DNA from: Chanos chanos
Taxonomy: Eukaryota; Chordata; Actinopteri; Gonorynchiformes; Chanidae
Length of the DNA stretch: 64,000 bases
Reading direction: 5' to 3'
NCBI RefSeq assembly: GCF_902362185.1
Contig: NC_044507.1
Span: 13,677,044 to 13,741,043 of the forward strand
Shown here: positions 47,139 through 58,853 of the stretch, piece by piece
How positions within the stretch are numbered: the first letter of the stretch is position 1
Layout of the letters: every line of letters starts with the position of its first letter
Notes under the pieces: generated by a model
Database searches by the model: none
Seen by the model: only the letters and a program-made list of their open reading frames with translations
Told to the model about the DNA's origin: nothing
Translations under genes and position numbers: made by a program

Positions 47139-48253
47139 ATGTGCGTGTGTGTCTGGGTCTGTGTATGTGTGTGAGACTGAAAACTGACATTTAAATAACC
47201 TTGTAATAATGTGTAATTTTTTGTATATGTGTACCTGTGCCTGCATTTGTGATTCAGGGGGAGAATCTCAGGTGCCTCTATGAATCCAGCTCGAGCCTTC
47301 GGCCCAGCAGTGGTTGCCGATTACTGGTTGTACCACTGGATCTACTGGGTAGGACCTTTTGCCGGGGCTCTGATCACTGCAAGTCTCATTAGGTAAATGA
47401 CTGAATCCATTGACAGACTATTCATTTTTCCATTCAATGTGTACTGTTCCTCTATTATACCATTAGACACCATTTGCCTGTTATGATTTGGTGACTGAGT
47501 CAGTGTTAGAGCACACTGACCTACGCATTACCAACATTTGGAGGAATATGGCCAAGTTATACAGAAGTCAGAGCAAACAAGATGTTATCAAGGTGTAATT
47601 TCACTCGTGCCCATATGCATAACAATGCAGTATTTGACTTGTCAATGTCGTGAGCCTTGGTACACTAATGTATTTGCTCGATAGCTAACAAATTGGTGTT
47701 ATGCATAGAAAAGGAGTAAACTAGCTCAGCATGTTATTCCACACATAGATATGAAAGAGACTTTGATCTGGATAACATTTACAAGGTGTTAATGCAGTTA
47801 CGTGATAAAAAATATGTCCCACCTTTTATTTCATACTGTACGTACTGCACGCTGTTACTGTGTATATGACGCATTGTGATGATACTAAAAACTTAAAAAT
47901 AGAAGTAAGAGGGCTGATTATAGGTTGTCAGAGCACTGTCCCTAGATAAACATTAACAATATCCTCTCAATGTCAGATCACAAGGTCAATCTGAAGAAAC
48001 TTTCATCACCTATTTAGTGAGATCTCTCAAACTTGCTAATTCATGCTTCTTTAGTTTTACTCTTCAGCAATGGTTTTGTTTTTGAATAATAAACGAAATA
48101 CTCAGTGATGTTACTTGTATTTAAAGCCCATGACATTTGCTTGTATGCAAATTTGCCAAAAATGCAAATTTGCCTGACATTTGAATTTTTTTTTACCATG
48201 TGTGTTTCAGGTTGGGTTTGGGTGACGAGAAAGTCCGATTGTTCTTAAAGTGA
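45251..48253 (+). CDS. aqp8a.1: Aquaporin-8, first tandem copy
   Basis: Five exons in phase, 264 residues: 45251-45525, 45742-45868, 46457-46671, 47258-47392 and 48211-48253. The start sits in an ideal Kozak context (ccaccATGG). AQP8-type channels pass water, ammonia and hydrogen peroxide. The protein shows both pore loops, [13 protein letters not shown] and [13 protein letters not shown], the family signature YHWIYWVGP, and a short C-terminus ending RLFLK. Helix 2 keeps the His of the selectivity filter (ALAHGIAL). The residue before Met-Asn-Pro-Ala is Ser (47277-47279) where mammalian AQP8 has the mercury-sensitive Cys. The copy downstream has the same exon lengths for exons 2 to 5, so the pair arose by tandem duplication. 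The zebrafish-style symbol is assigned by position only. Confidence 0.94.
46977..47136. repeat. Compound (TG)n tract in aqp8 intron 3
   Basis: Two pure TG runs (46977-47018 and 47098-47134) flank a mixed TG/CG/CA segment of alternating purine and pyrimidine. The tract ends about 120 bases before exon 4 of the first aquaporin copy. It opens false His/Thr or Cys/Val reading frames on both strands. Confidence 0.95.
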
Positions 48254-49368
48254 CCAGAGCACTTAACCCGGAACGGGAACAACACCTTTTCTTTCAGTAA
48301 ATGCACATATCAAACTTAGGAGCACAATCTTTGCTACCCAGTGGACAACCTTCAACTTAGATACAATGGCAAATATTTAACGTGCAAACTTCACTTAAAC
48401 TCAATAGCACTATCTACAGTAAATAAGTTTATGAAATAAATCACTTAATATTTGGCTGGTGCTCAGGGTGCCTTCGACTGTTTATTTAATCATGATAGCC
48501 TTTGCTACAGAAACTCAGAACTGATGACTTATCACCTATACCACCATGAAGTTTCATTATTTTACATAATAAAAGGCAAGTCTGTTGATTTGTAATCCTC
48601 TAGCCATTGGGTCATTGCAGGTTCATATAATATAGAAAGGACTGGACTCAGAAACCTGTGTACAAATGTATTATACTCTGCTGATGTTGTAGAAATAGTA
48701 TAAATTGTATAATCTTTGGTCAGCCTACAATAAAAATGCTATAAGTGCTATTTATGTAAAAGAAGAAAACAGTTTATGCATTTAATTCACTGCATTTAAA
48801 TCACTTTATTCAATAAATGGTTTAATATTATCTTAGTGTGTTTTTTACTTTCACATATACAGTGTCTGTTGGATATTTCAAGGCTCAAAAGGTCACTGTT
48901 ACATGGAACAGTAATAAAAATCATACACATCTTCATTCAAAAAAATACAAAATTGGTTCATTAATAACATGGCTATTTTCAAGCTTCGACATTGTGCGTG
49001 ACACATAAACTGTGTGGTGCAGCCCCATATGCAGAAAGGACATTGCTTCTGTCGGAGTATCATTCAATAAAACAATATTAACCTGCTGCCAGTTCCAGAA
49101 AGTATTAACACATATTCATGATATATAATCCAACGTTGAAGAGTAGTCCTCTGCCTGAAAATATATTTTGCAACAAGTGTTGTGCTATTGAGAACGTTTT
49201 TCACAACCTTTGTGACCCCTCAAAGGTTACTGGAGCAATTTCATTTTATGCTCCCTCCATCCTGTCAAAGTTCAGGGGAGTAGAAGACACCTCCCCAGAC
49301 ACTGAAACAAAACCCAGAGCTGGGTCTTGCTGTTGACAGTCGCTGATTGCAGGTGCTCCAGAAATAGA
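48254..49368. other. 3' flank of aqp8 copy 1 and 5' flank of copy 2
   Basis: Only 1.1 kb separates the two coding regions. AATAAA signals lie at 48435, 48729 and 48812; the last is followed by a T/GT-rich stretch and is the likeliest 3' end. At 49220-49228 the sequence caaaggtta resembles an HNF4 or nuclear-receptor half site. That motif is suggestive only. No other feature was seen. Confidence 0.6.
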
Positions 49369-51028
49369 ATGGCAGAGGAAAAGCTTGAGTTAAACAATAT
49401 GGAATCTGATTTGTTGAGCAATCCTAAGGGAAAAGCTAAAGAAAACCTTAATAGCTACGAACGCGTTTTCCAACCCTGTATCGCTGAGATAATAGGGACC
49501 ATGTTTTTTGTTTTTATTGGCTGTGTTTCGGTGATTGAGAATGTGGAAGCTACAGGCAGACTACAGCCAGCTCTGGTGCATGGACTTGCAGTAGCTGTCT
49601 TAGTGGCATGTATGGCAGAGATAAGGTAAGCAGGACAAAGTTGTTATGTTGTTTGGTTAAAAATTCTCTCCATGTATGTACTTGGTTAAAAATTCTCTCC
49701 ATGTATGTACTCATATTTTGATTTCTCTCTTAGAATAAACACTTCTCTATTACTAACGCACAGACAGATATTCAGCATGTCACCTAAGGACAAGAACGTG
49801 GACTTAAGCCACACGTATTAAATCTGCATCACATATCTGCTTTTCTCTCCACACAGTGGTGCACATTTCAACCCTCCTTTCACCATTGCCATCTATATCT
49901 GTGGAGGTATACAGCTGAAAAAGGCGCTCTCTTACCTGGTCTGCCAGCTCATTGGAGGTGTGCTTGGGGCAGGCCTGGCAAAAGTGAGTAAGACCCACAT
50001 TGTCTATCTCATGGGACCCCTGGTGTTATTGTTAATAACAATGCATGCTGAGGAGACGTTGCACAACGTATATGTTTGCGGTGGAGCCAAAATGCGTAAA
50101 AGGAGAGAATCAAAAGTTATGTGAGAACAGAGGAATGAAACAGTGTAAAACTGTGGGCTGTAAAACTGCAATTTTATGTGAGGTGATCTATTGTTGTCAC
50201 ATATTGATGCAATTTGGTACATGCTGTATTGGATGCGTTATCAGGTGATGACCATAAAAGAAAACTACGCCAATGCAGAGGGAGCTGCGTTCACCATTGT
50301 TAAATCTGATGATCAGCTCATGAGGGCATTGTTTGCAGAGATGGCCATGACATGCCTCATCACTACTGTAGTGCTGCTGGCTGCTCTCAATGCCAAGACC
50401 AAAAGCCCTTTAGCACCGTTCCTGATTGGCTGCACCGTCATCATTAACGTGTTGGCAGGGTAAGTGGGCAAAAGGCCTGCAGTCCATTTTATGAATTGTA
50501 TGGATTCACAATATGAATATATGTACTTTTTTTTTTTAATAAGGATCCCATTTCTGTTCCTTGAAATCCAAAAAAGGAGAGTCAAATGATCATATTAAAA
50601 AAAAAATTCCCTCTCCAGCACCGTCGTGGGGGGGGGAACTTTCAGCTTGTCAGCACAGTGTATGAAAATCACAAATGTCTTTGGGCCTTAGCTTGCATTT
50701 GCGTCTGGTTACAGGGGTGATATCTCTGGTACATGTCTCAATCCGGCGCGAGCCTTGGGACCTGCAGTAATGACGGGCTACTGGACGTACCACTGGATCT
50801 ACTGGGTTGGTCCTATTACTGGTGGCATTGTTGCAGCAGCCTTAGTGAGGTATGGTTGCCATATGTGTTTGAAGAATGTCAACAAAACAACTATTTGTCA
50901 TTAAAATTCTCCTTTTATGTTTAAGCTGTCCACTTTTGATTGTATGTGTCATGTCAGGTAGCTTATTCTCGGCTTATTCTTCCAGGGTTCTGCTCGGAGA
51001 CCGAAAGACACGAGTCCTTATGAAGTAA
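49369..51028 (+). CDS. aqp8a.2: Aquaporin-8, second tandem copy with NPP first pore motif
   Basis: Five exons in phase, 258 residues: 49369-49625, 49857-49983, 50245-50459, 50715-50849 and 50986-51028. Exons 2 to 5 have exactly the lengths of the upstream copy (127, 215, 135, 43). The first pore loop reads [13 protein letters not shown], so the usual NPA is NPP; the second is [13 protein letters not shown]. It keeps the selectivity-filter His (ALVHGLAV), the Arg after NPA, and the Cys beside the second motif that copy 1 has lost. The protein ends RVLMK. The chosen ATG gives a start aligned with copy 1; an in-frame upstream ATG at 49327 is less likely because it adds a non-conserved segment. 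The frame is intact, so this is probably a working gene with altered pore properties. Confidence 0.93.
49651..49709. repeat. Short direct duplication in aqp8 copy 2 intron 1
   Basis: Two adjacent, essentially identical 29-30 bp copies containing ggttaaaaattctctccatg followed by tatgtact. Such perfect identity points to a recent event or slippage. Confidence 0.9.
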
Positions 51029-53942
51029 CACACTGTGTGGCACTATCTGGAAATTGAAATAATGGACAATATACAGGCTTGGCCAAAATATTTTGCATCT
51101 TTTTTAAGAGATTTACTGCATGTTATGGTGTTACTTCATCAACAATTTTACAAAAGTCATGTTGTCTCCCTTTACCTTGCTGATATAAAAGAACAAGTTA
51201 AAAGTCAATGAAATGTTATTTTACTCATGACTGCTTTATGTTGGAATGTTTTTTGATTCTTGATGCAAGTGAATGTGTCTGAGTGTTTGCAATTGTCTTT
51301 CCCTGTGTCAGATGTTCTTTTGTAACTAGTTGAATGTGCTCGCACTGTTTCAACGGATTTCAGCATTTGTGATGACGTTTCAGTGGTTTGTCCATGCAAA
51401 TTGTGTGCTGAGAAGTTTTTGGGTTTGTTTTTTTTTTTTGCTGTCAAGCACATGAATGCCACACAGGTAATTAAAATTTGGTTTCTAAAAAAAAATTATT
51501 GGTCTGGTGTATGTTAGTCAGTTCTTCAATGGAGCAAAAGCTGTGCACAACACGAATGCAAACAAACCAGGTGCGGCCAGCACTCACAGGGATGTTTTGT
51601 CCCTGTTTACTCATTACCTTATGAATTGGTGGGATAAAAATACACCAAAAAGTCTCACCAAAACTGGATTACAAAATGGGCACAAATTGAGATGGAGGAG
51701 AAAGGAGAGTACTAAAGCACAGATGCGATATGTGATTTGGCTTTTGTGTGCCTTTGCCTCATCTGTGCAGTCGGGGCTGGGAAAAGAGAGACAGAGTTGT
51801 GGATATCATGCTGTTCTATATTGTGCACCAGCACAGCAGTGGCCCACATGGGAAAGCTTCCCAGGCGGTGATTTAAACCAATTACTCAGCTTCTGTGAGG
51901 ACTCCCGCCGGTGCTCCGGGCCAGGGGCACTGCGCTCTCCTGAGATCCCTGGGCTGATCTCTGACTGCCCGCTGGCTGGATGTGGGAAGTCTTGCAGATG
52001 GGGCTCTCTCTCTCTCTCTCTCTCTCTCCGTAAAGTACCCTGGATTTGACTTGACAATGGTGAGTGCATTTAAACTGAAATTTGCGGTCAACGCACCCAT
52101 GGAGTCAGATATCCTGTTGATTCATACAGATGTTTACTTCATGTTTGAAGTCGTACGCAGATGGAATGTTGGACACGGGGATAAAACATTATTTTCATCT
52201 TTGATCTTACTCACAATCCTGTAACATTTTGTTTTCTTTAAAAAAAAATTTTAAATTAACATTTATTTAGTCATGATTCCTTAAACAAAGTTCATAAATC
52301 TTAAATCCCTGTGGAGATGAAATAGAGATTTGTGACTTGTGTCTTCAGAATGATTTGGCGCATGATGAAAAAAAATGAAGAATCCTTTTTCATTTCAGTG
52401 AATTTGAAATAAAGGTTTGCTCCACAGAAAATCTGATAGCATTAAAACAGACTAATTGTAACATTTGCTGACATAATATTTATAGTAATATTGAAGTTCT
52501 GTCGTGTGTATATGCTGATTTGATTGTGAGGGATTTTTACTCAATATGTACTTCATACACATGTGAGGCTCAAACATACATGACATTTAAAAAAAAAAGA
52601 AAAAAAGAAAAAACACAGAGCGCTTTAGATATGTGAAAGGGCCGACGTGTAATAATTCTACGATATATATAACACTGATACACAGAGAAAGTTTTAGTGG
52701 AAAATTATTCACTTCCCTATTTCAACCCTCTACATTCATGATCCCGTAAGCCTCCCGCATGACAGCAGTGATGACAATGATCATTATGTTAGCCACAGAC
52801 TTGTGACGGAGAAGCTATTGTGAGTCTTGCATTCACTCCAAGGTCATTTACACTTTCATTGGCAGCTATTTAGTTCCAATAAAAAAAGCTCAAGACAGCA
52901 ATTTGTGAATTCTGCTCAGCCGAGTAGAAGTGTGGAGAAGAGAGAAAAGGACTTGTTTCAAAAGTCAATTAATTGTTCTCTTTCAGGGAGGGATCCATTC
53001 ACTGTTCCATAGTCCCAAGCCAAGAATCCTCCACATCTGTTCACTCAGTTTCCCAAGCCATGATCCCAAGTTACCGAGTCCCAAAGAATAGGCCCAATTC
53101 AGTCTCCTTAGAGCTTTCTCCTTCTTAGACACATTTGTATATCATTTTACGCTAGGCCTAGTCCATTCACTAAAGAGGTTAGGCATAAAGGATTGTGGGC
53201 AGTGGCAGAAAAGACCAGAGTTAGCTTTTTGGACACCACCATCTAAAATCCATTATAATAAGGAAGAGACTCATTATGCGTTTGGGTGTATATTAGGCAT
53301 TACCTCCATTAAAGCCTATTCGAGACCCCAATGCGTCAAAAGGCACAAAGCAATTGTAACTTTTGCAGAATATCTTTTAGACTTCTGGACTTCTATCATT
53401 GAAAAGCCCATCTCATTTGTGCCACACCAGACTGAATAACGGTTAAATACTTCATTCATAAACTTGATTAATATGTAACTAATTCATAAGGGGTATTTCT
53501 TCTCCAATGAAGTGAATGCTTGTGAATGAGTAATAGTTTTCAACATTTATTTTGCTACTTTTAATGCTGCACTTTCACAAGAAGAGTGCTGTGAGACTTA
53601 AATGTAGTTATTTTACTGTTCTTGTTGTGCATACACAGTTAAATAATGATTTTATTTACTTAATACTGGCTAGATGGTGCATCACCTTTAATTCCTTCAT
53701 TTACCCTTTGGCATTTTCAGTTAGTTGTCTGCGTGTGAGTATCAGGTCACTAAACTTTCACGTTGCATTTGGGAGAATTAATCATTACGTCCATCCGTCT
53801 CAGCCATAGCCTGATAATGGCAACTCTCATTACCCGGTGAAGCGGGCTTTTTTATAACAATAAATATTCTACCGCAATCATTTAAAAGCCCACTTTTTTA
53901 GTTTAACGATGAGAATAACGACACACCACTTTTGTCTCTGTT

Positions 53943-53948
53943 TTTATT
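53943..53948 (-). terminator. Polyadenylation signal AATAAA (minus), probable end of the meteorin-family transcript
   Basis: It lies 873 bases beyond the stop codon of the meteorin-family gene, and no closer exact reverse-strand AATAAA was noticed. Confidence 0.45.
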
Positions 53949-54533
53949 TCAATTATCTACAGCTTTCAGAAATTTGAGATCTAGCAATACGATTCTCCAA
54001 CACAGCTGAAACAGCTTCTAAAAAAAATACAGACTGAAATTCATATGTAAAATGTACCTATGTATAAATAAAACATTTAAAACATTTTTAAAAGGTAAAA
54101 AAACAAAACACTAAAACTCCTTTCGGCAGTCTGTAACTGTAGAGGTATTGAAACTCATTTAATAAATTCATAAATTCAACTCTGACTTTGTCACCAATAC
54201 CCTGTATGTAATCAGCATAACTTAAATTTAAATCATTTTGTATATGTGATTAAATTTACTACCATTATATGTAGATTAGAATTTGGTCAGCTGCATACAA
54301 ATTTTGACAAATTTGTACATTAATACAACAAAGCTCAAAAGGAAATACACACTCATACTTTATGAGTGTGTATGTATATTCACAGAAGTTGATAAATGGG
54401 AGTTATCATAATATCACAATGGTTTCCTGAGATAGTTATGAACAAAAGTTACAAAGTCCCCTAAAACTCTTAAACTGAGTTGTGGGTGTTAGTACACATA
54501 AAAATATCTCTTATTATCTCTCTACCGTTCTCT

Positions 54534-54535
<2 letters not shown>

Positions 54536-54578
<43 letters not shown>

Positions 54579-54653
54579 CACTCTCTACCCACAACGTTAG
54601 AAAAGAAAGAAAGAGAGAGAGAGAGAGAGACAGAGAGAGAAAGACAGAGACAG
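54536..54653. repeat. (CT)n and (GA)n tracts forming an inverted repeat
   Basis: A CT run (54536-54573) is followed after about 30 bases by a GA-rich run (54604-54653). They are complementary and could pair as a long imperfect hairpin in RNA or single-stranded DNA. Confidence 0.85.
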
Positions 54654-54820
54654 ATTGAGAGGGCGAAAGAAAACTGTCTTGCCCACTTCTAAAGATTCCC
54701 TTAGTGCTCAATAGCTCTGAACAGCTACCCAAAATAGCTCTTAAAACGGACCCTCTCTAGGTACCCTCTCTGAGTGGCACCCTCTTGATTGAGCTGCCAC
54801 CAAGACTCAGGATGGGTGAA

Positions 54821-55684
54821 TTAATCAAGGGGGAATTCACAGGGGTTCTGCTGCAGTCTTTGAGCTGTAAGATAAAGTGAGAGGAAGTCTTTGAATCTGG
54901 GGGCACAGCCGAGCCAGGCTTCCCCAAAATGCTCAGCACCAGTGAAGAGAAACTGGCCAGGCCCTGGTTTCACCTGGCACTGCAGGAGAGTGTGGATGTA
55001 CCCGTGCCAGGCCACAGAGCTTCCAGCATCTCGTTCAAACACACCACTGCGCTGCCGGTACACCCTCCCGTCTCCGACTCCCACGAATGACATCTGCTGC
55101 TCCAGGTCATGGGTAACATTCAGGATGGAACCACGGACAACTGGGAGGATAGAAAGGTGTCATTTGTCATTTCATTTTACCGTCATCTCAAGAGTAAAGT
55201 ATATAAGAAAAATAAAAGCACAAAAAATGGTCCATAGTTAGATTTTTTTGTCAACTTCACAATGTTAAATTATGACTAAATTTGTGAGATTGCGAGTCCT
55301 TGATGTTGATTTCACCATTGAAAAAAACAAAACAAAAAACCTGCCGTATCCCCCACAGGTTTATGTCAGAGGAAACAAAATCCTATTTCACTCTTGTTAC
55401 CGTTTACACTTTCATTAGCCAGCAACTTTCACTCATCAAAAAACTCTGTGGCAGCGATTTGTGAGATTGGGGCACAGAGGTCAAGCCATAAATGGAGTTG
55501 GTTCAAAGAGGGTTATTCCTTCTGGTCTGTTGCAGCCTTAAGCCCATGTGCCTCCTATTGTGTGAGTCAGAGCCCCCACATCTGTCAGGCCCCTCAGCAG
55601 AATCAAGGCAGTAGTTTGTTGGGAACAGATTAGGCATGCTCTCTGTGTGGAGCAACTTGGGGAATAAATCAGGCCAAACTGCCC

Positions 55685-55731
<47 letters not shown>

Positions 55732-58219
55732 CTGCCCGATGTGGATAGGTTTTAAGGGCCATAAAACAGTACCTCAGAACTTTCTTAGAAAAGTCTCATG
55801 TTGGTTTATTACACCCACTGCAGTGTATAACATTATAATGCATGCAAGCTGTGTATATCTATTATCTACATACGCCAAATTGTCAGGTTTAAAAAATATA
55901 AATACGGCTGCTGTGAATCATTGAATGGATTTCCTTTACTGACATGACATCATTTATAAGCTCATACCAGAAAATGATAATGAGATATAGCACAAGGGAA
56001 AATATGAAGTTCATATCTTAGCACTGCCATGAATAAATATAAACCGTGTCCAAACGGGTTCAGTGGGACTTGTGAGGTAGTAGATAGTATATTCCTTTTG
56101 TTTGTAACTACTGACTGTGTCTAGCTAGAACAAATATCATAAATCTTGTTCAGAAATCTCGTGCAACTCATGCTATGACAACCATTTTAAACAAAGGCAT
56201 ACCAAAGTCACTGCTGCAAACTGCTTGAAGGAGTTCTGTGTCATTGCAAGGTCGACAGGCAGCTGTTGACAGAATAAGAACAAGCGTTAAAAAGACATCA
56301 GGGCAGTGAAAGGGAATTCACATTATGTGACAATGCGGTGGCAAACCAGCAGTCCCTGTGGTCAGAAAGCCAACTGATTGACTGATGAATGCTCTGTCCA
56401 CAGGCTGTCTGAGAATGGTGAGCATCTGCAGAGGGACAGAGGTAGAAGCCATGGGGCCAGTCGAAGGAATGCCAAGCATGAAGTGAACAATCACAAAACT
56501 GAACCTTTCACCAGCAGCAATCTGATTTGTCTTGACCTTAATGTTAAGCTCTCATTGTACAGATTTAATTGACTGACCCCTGAGCAAACAATAATGGTGG
56601 TGAAGTCAGCAATAAGCATTCTTCACAAATCCCTCATTTTCAATGCAGAGTCAGTAAGAGTTGGGCAAACATCATTCCCCTCTATTACCATCAGCATGAC
56701 ATCACTTAGTAAAAACTGACCCCCACGCACACGTTGACAATAAAAGGAATCTGGAGAATTTTTTTTTTTAAAATATCTGTATTGTTAATTCAGCCTTAAA
56801 GCATCTGCCACTGGGCAGCCTGGCTCCCTGTCCTTTATTTTGTTTATTTCTTTATTTTTTTTACCATGGACACTTGAAGTGGAGGCAGGCCTGTGCCTTT
56901 CAAAGGCTTCTTCTTCTCTTCAGCTGTTAGATTTTCTATTGTTCATTTTTGGATCATGCACATACAGTATGCTATCTGAAAAGATAGTATCTGTGTGTTC
57001 AGTGGAAATGTTTCAAAACACAAAGAACTTAAAGAGTAAATGAATCACACGTATAAACATTTGAATAACTTAGTGAATTGTCATTCTTTCATTAATCCTT
57101 TGTCTTAATTTTTTAGATAAAGGATAAATAAGCATATATATTTTTTAAAATAGTTCTTGTTTTTATCTAATGATGATATAGCTAAATGTTTTTCAAACTT
57201 GTGTTTTAAGTTCTCTGTAAAGTAATTTCTGGTATAACTGCGGGAAATAGCCTGTTTTTTCCTTTTAGATTGGCCAACTCTTAAATAATAAAATGTAGGC
57301 TACCGCTGAAACAGAATTTTATCTGCAAAAGGATGTTAAAAGGCTGAGTGTGTAGGTCTATATTAAGATTTCCGATACAACCATAAACTGTAGCTACATG
57401 TCCTCATCTGAGGAGGTCAGACCCAAGCACCTGGAAAAGAAATTACCCTGCAATAGCGTTCGGCGAACCCCAGTCGCACTGCTCTGTTTCCGCAGCATCT
57501 CATATCTGAAACCCGCCACACGGCGAACGATGTCGCTCTGGGGGGTAGCCTGCAAGAAAATGGCGGGGCTTTGAGGTCCATCTGCCCGGAAACAGCGCAC
57601 CTGCTCTGGCCGCTCTCCCTCTGTCATCAAAAGGTCTAACTCGCCGGCGCGTTCAATGTACACTGTGGCTCCATAGAAACCTCGGAGAGGTTTAATGCAA
57701 ACCGTGGTGTGTCGCACTGTGGACAGATTGGGGTCCAGGACAACCCGCAGCGCCTGGCTTGGATAGACCCATTCTACAGAACCTTCGGTACAACGGAGTC
57801 GTACCTGTTGCACTGCTCCTGAGTAAGGCTCCTGCAAACCGCTTAGAGCACAAACAAATTTGGAAACTTAACCATTTGCTGTGATAAATTACTGAATATA
57901 GGCCCAACAGTAGATATGAACATGGTTTAAATGTCAGTGAACATCCTTTCTCAAGAATTATTGCACCTATTTTAGTTTCCATACATCAAAGAACCATAGC
58001 AGTACTAACTGTCATATGGCCATGAACATATGCTAAATAGATAGATAAATAAATAAATGGCGGCGAATTACAGGAAATAGGAGATAACCGTTTATTACAG
58101 GAAATCCATTCAAATTACTCATCTTACCTTCCTCTCCAGTTGCACAGGTCTGCTACGCAAGTAGACAAAAAACAAAAAGTCTGAAAGTAATTCAGCAGTT
58201 CACTTCCCCGTGGTGACAT
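54821..58219 (-). CDS. metrn: Meteorin-family secreted neurotrophic/metabolic factor
   Basis: Four exons close in phase to 288 residues (5' to 3'): 58219-58128, 57841-57447, 56262-56203 and 55140-54821 (stop TAA). Meteorins are small secreted proteins acting on glia, axons, fat and muscle. Residues 1-23 form a signal peptide (core FQTFCFLSTCVA). The mature part opens CNWRGSGLQEP, the counterpart of the mammalian CSWRGSGLTQEP. Ten cysteines follow in the family pattern, with VEWVYPSQALRV, FLQATPQSDIVRRVAGFR, ACRPCNDTELLQAVCSSDF, FLFTG and GEAWLGCAPRFKDF. Length and the FLQATP/RRVA/PGPG features favour METRN (293 in human), but VTHD/YRQ/FLFTG segments also resemble METRNL (311), so the symbol is tentative. 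The exon 2 acceptor was set at TCTAAG|C because only this keeps the frame and the conserved GSGL; the nearby GCAG|GAG does not. Confidence 0.85.
55687..55729. repeat. (GA)n microsatellite in the meteorin-family gene, intron 3
   Basis: About 21 GA units. The rest of this intron (55141-56202) and of intron 2 (56263-57446) show no further feature. Confidence 0.95.
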
Positions 58220-58386
58220 ACCAGCCAGAATGTAGCCTAAAGTTGAAATGTTGGTAAAACATTACTGTTAAAACTCTACGTCCTTTTAAAAGAACCAGTA
58301 ACTCATATGGTATGGCGACGGGATACACTGCTGCTCGACCATGAACAACTGGACTGAATTACGAAGTCATCACCTTCCAAGTATTG

Positions 58387-58404
58387 CCTCTCTCTCTCGC
58401 TCGC

Positions 58405-58480
<76 letters not shown>
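58387..58480. repeat. Compound microsatellite (CTCG)n-(CT)n-(CA)n
   Basis: A run of TCGC units passes into CT units and then CA units (58444-58480). It lies about 170 bases upstream of the meteorin-family start codon, so it probably falls in its promoter or 5' UTR. Confidence 0.95.
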
Positions 58481-58482
<2 letters not shown>

Positions 58483-58774
58483 TTTGAAAAGAAGATGGGT
58501 GATAAATGATTGCCTTTGTCAGTGGTAGTGGAGGGTGTTCTTAAGAACAGTAGTTAAACAACGAAGGAAGATGCTTTTAACTTGTTTTTTCTCCATCAGT
58601 GTCCACCTCGTGTGTTTTTAGCTAGTTTACTTGATCTGCTTCACTTCATGGGCTTCATTATCTAATGCCCGTATCAAATTTCCAACAACGCGGTTAACGT
58701 TAATTAAAGACAACGCTTTTATCCATGCATCACTGATAGCCACATTTATGCATTAAAATTAATGAAAGTTTAAG

Positions 58775-58779
<5 letters not shown>

Positions 58780-58852
<73 letters not shown>
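58780..58852. repeat. Compound microsatellite (CT)n-(GT)n
   Basis: A CT tract (58780-58809) is followed by a GT tract (58815-58852). Confidence 0.95.

Positions 58853-58853
<1 letters not shown>

Larger units (their letters stand above)
51029..54820. other. Convergent intergenic region between aqp8 copy 2 and the meteorin-family gene
   Basis: About 3.8 kb without a supported gene. An ATTAAA at 51470-51475 may serve aqp8 copy 2, and a reverse-strand AATAAA at 53943-53948 may serve the meteorin-family gene. A CT tract lies at 52004-52029, and a CT/GA inverted pair at 54536-54653 is listed separately. The 180-codon frame at 51507-52049 was judged accidental. Confidence 0.6.

Noticed and set aside
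46918-47246. His/Thr-rich and Cys/Val-rich frames in aqp8 intron 3
   Set aside because: They are translations of TG/CA microsatellites inside an intron.
49327-49368. Upstream in-frame ATG for aqp8 copy 2
   Set aside because: It adds a short non-conserved Cys-rich segment; the ATG at 49369 gives a protein the length of its tandem partner.
51507-52049. 180-codon open frame on the plus strand
   Set aside because: It has no recognisable domain, includes a CT microsatellite that codes Ser-Leu repeats, and shows no splice or family support. It is most likely accidental.
57831-57832. GCAG|GAG as the exon 2 acceptor of the meteorin-family gene
   Set aside because: It leaves exon 1 and exon 2 out of phase and drops the conserved Gly-Leu-Gln after Cys-Asn-Trp-Arg-Gly-Ser.
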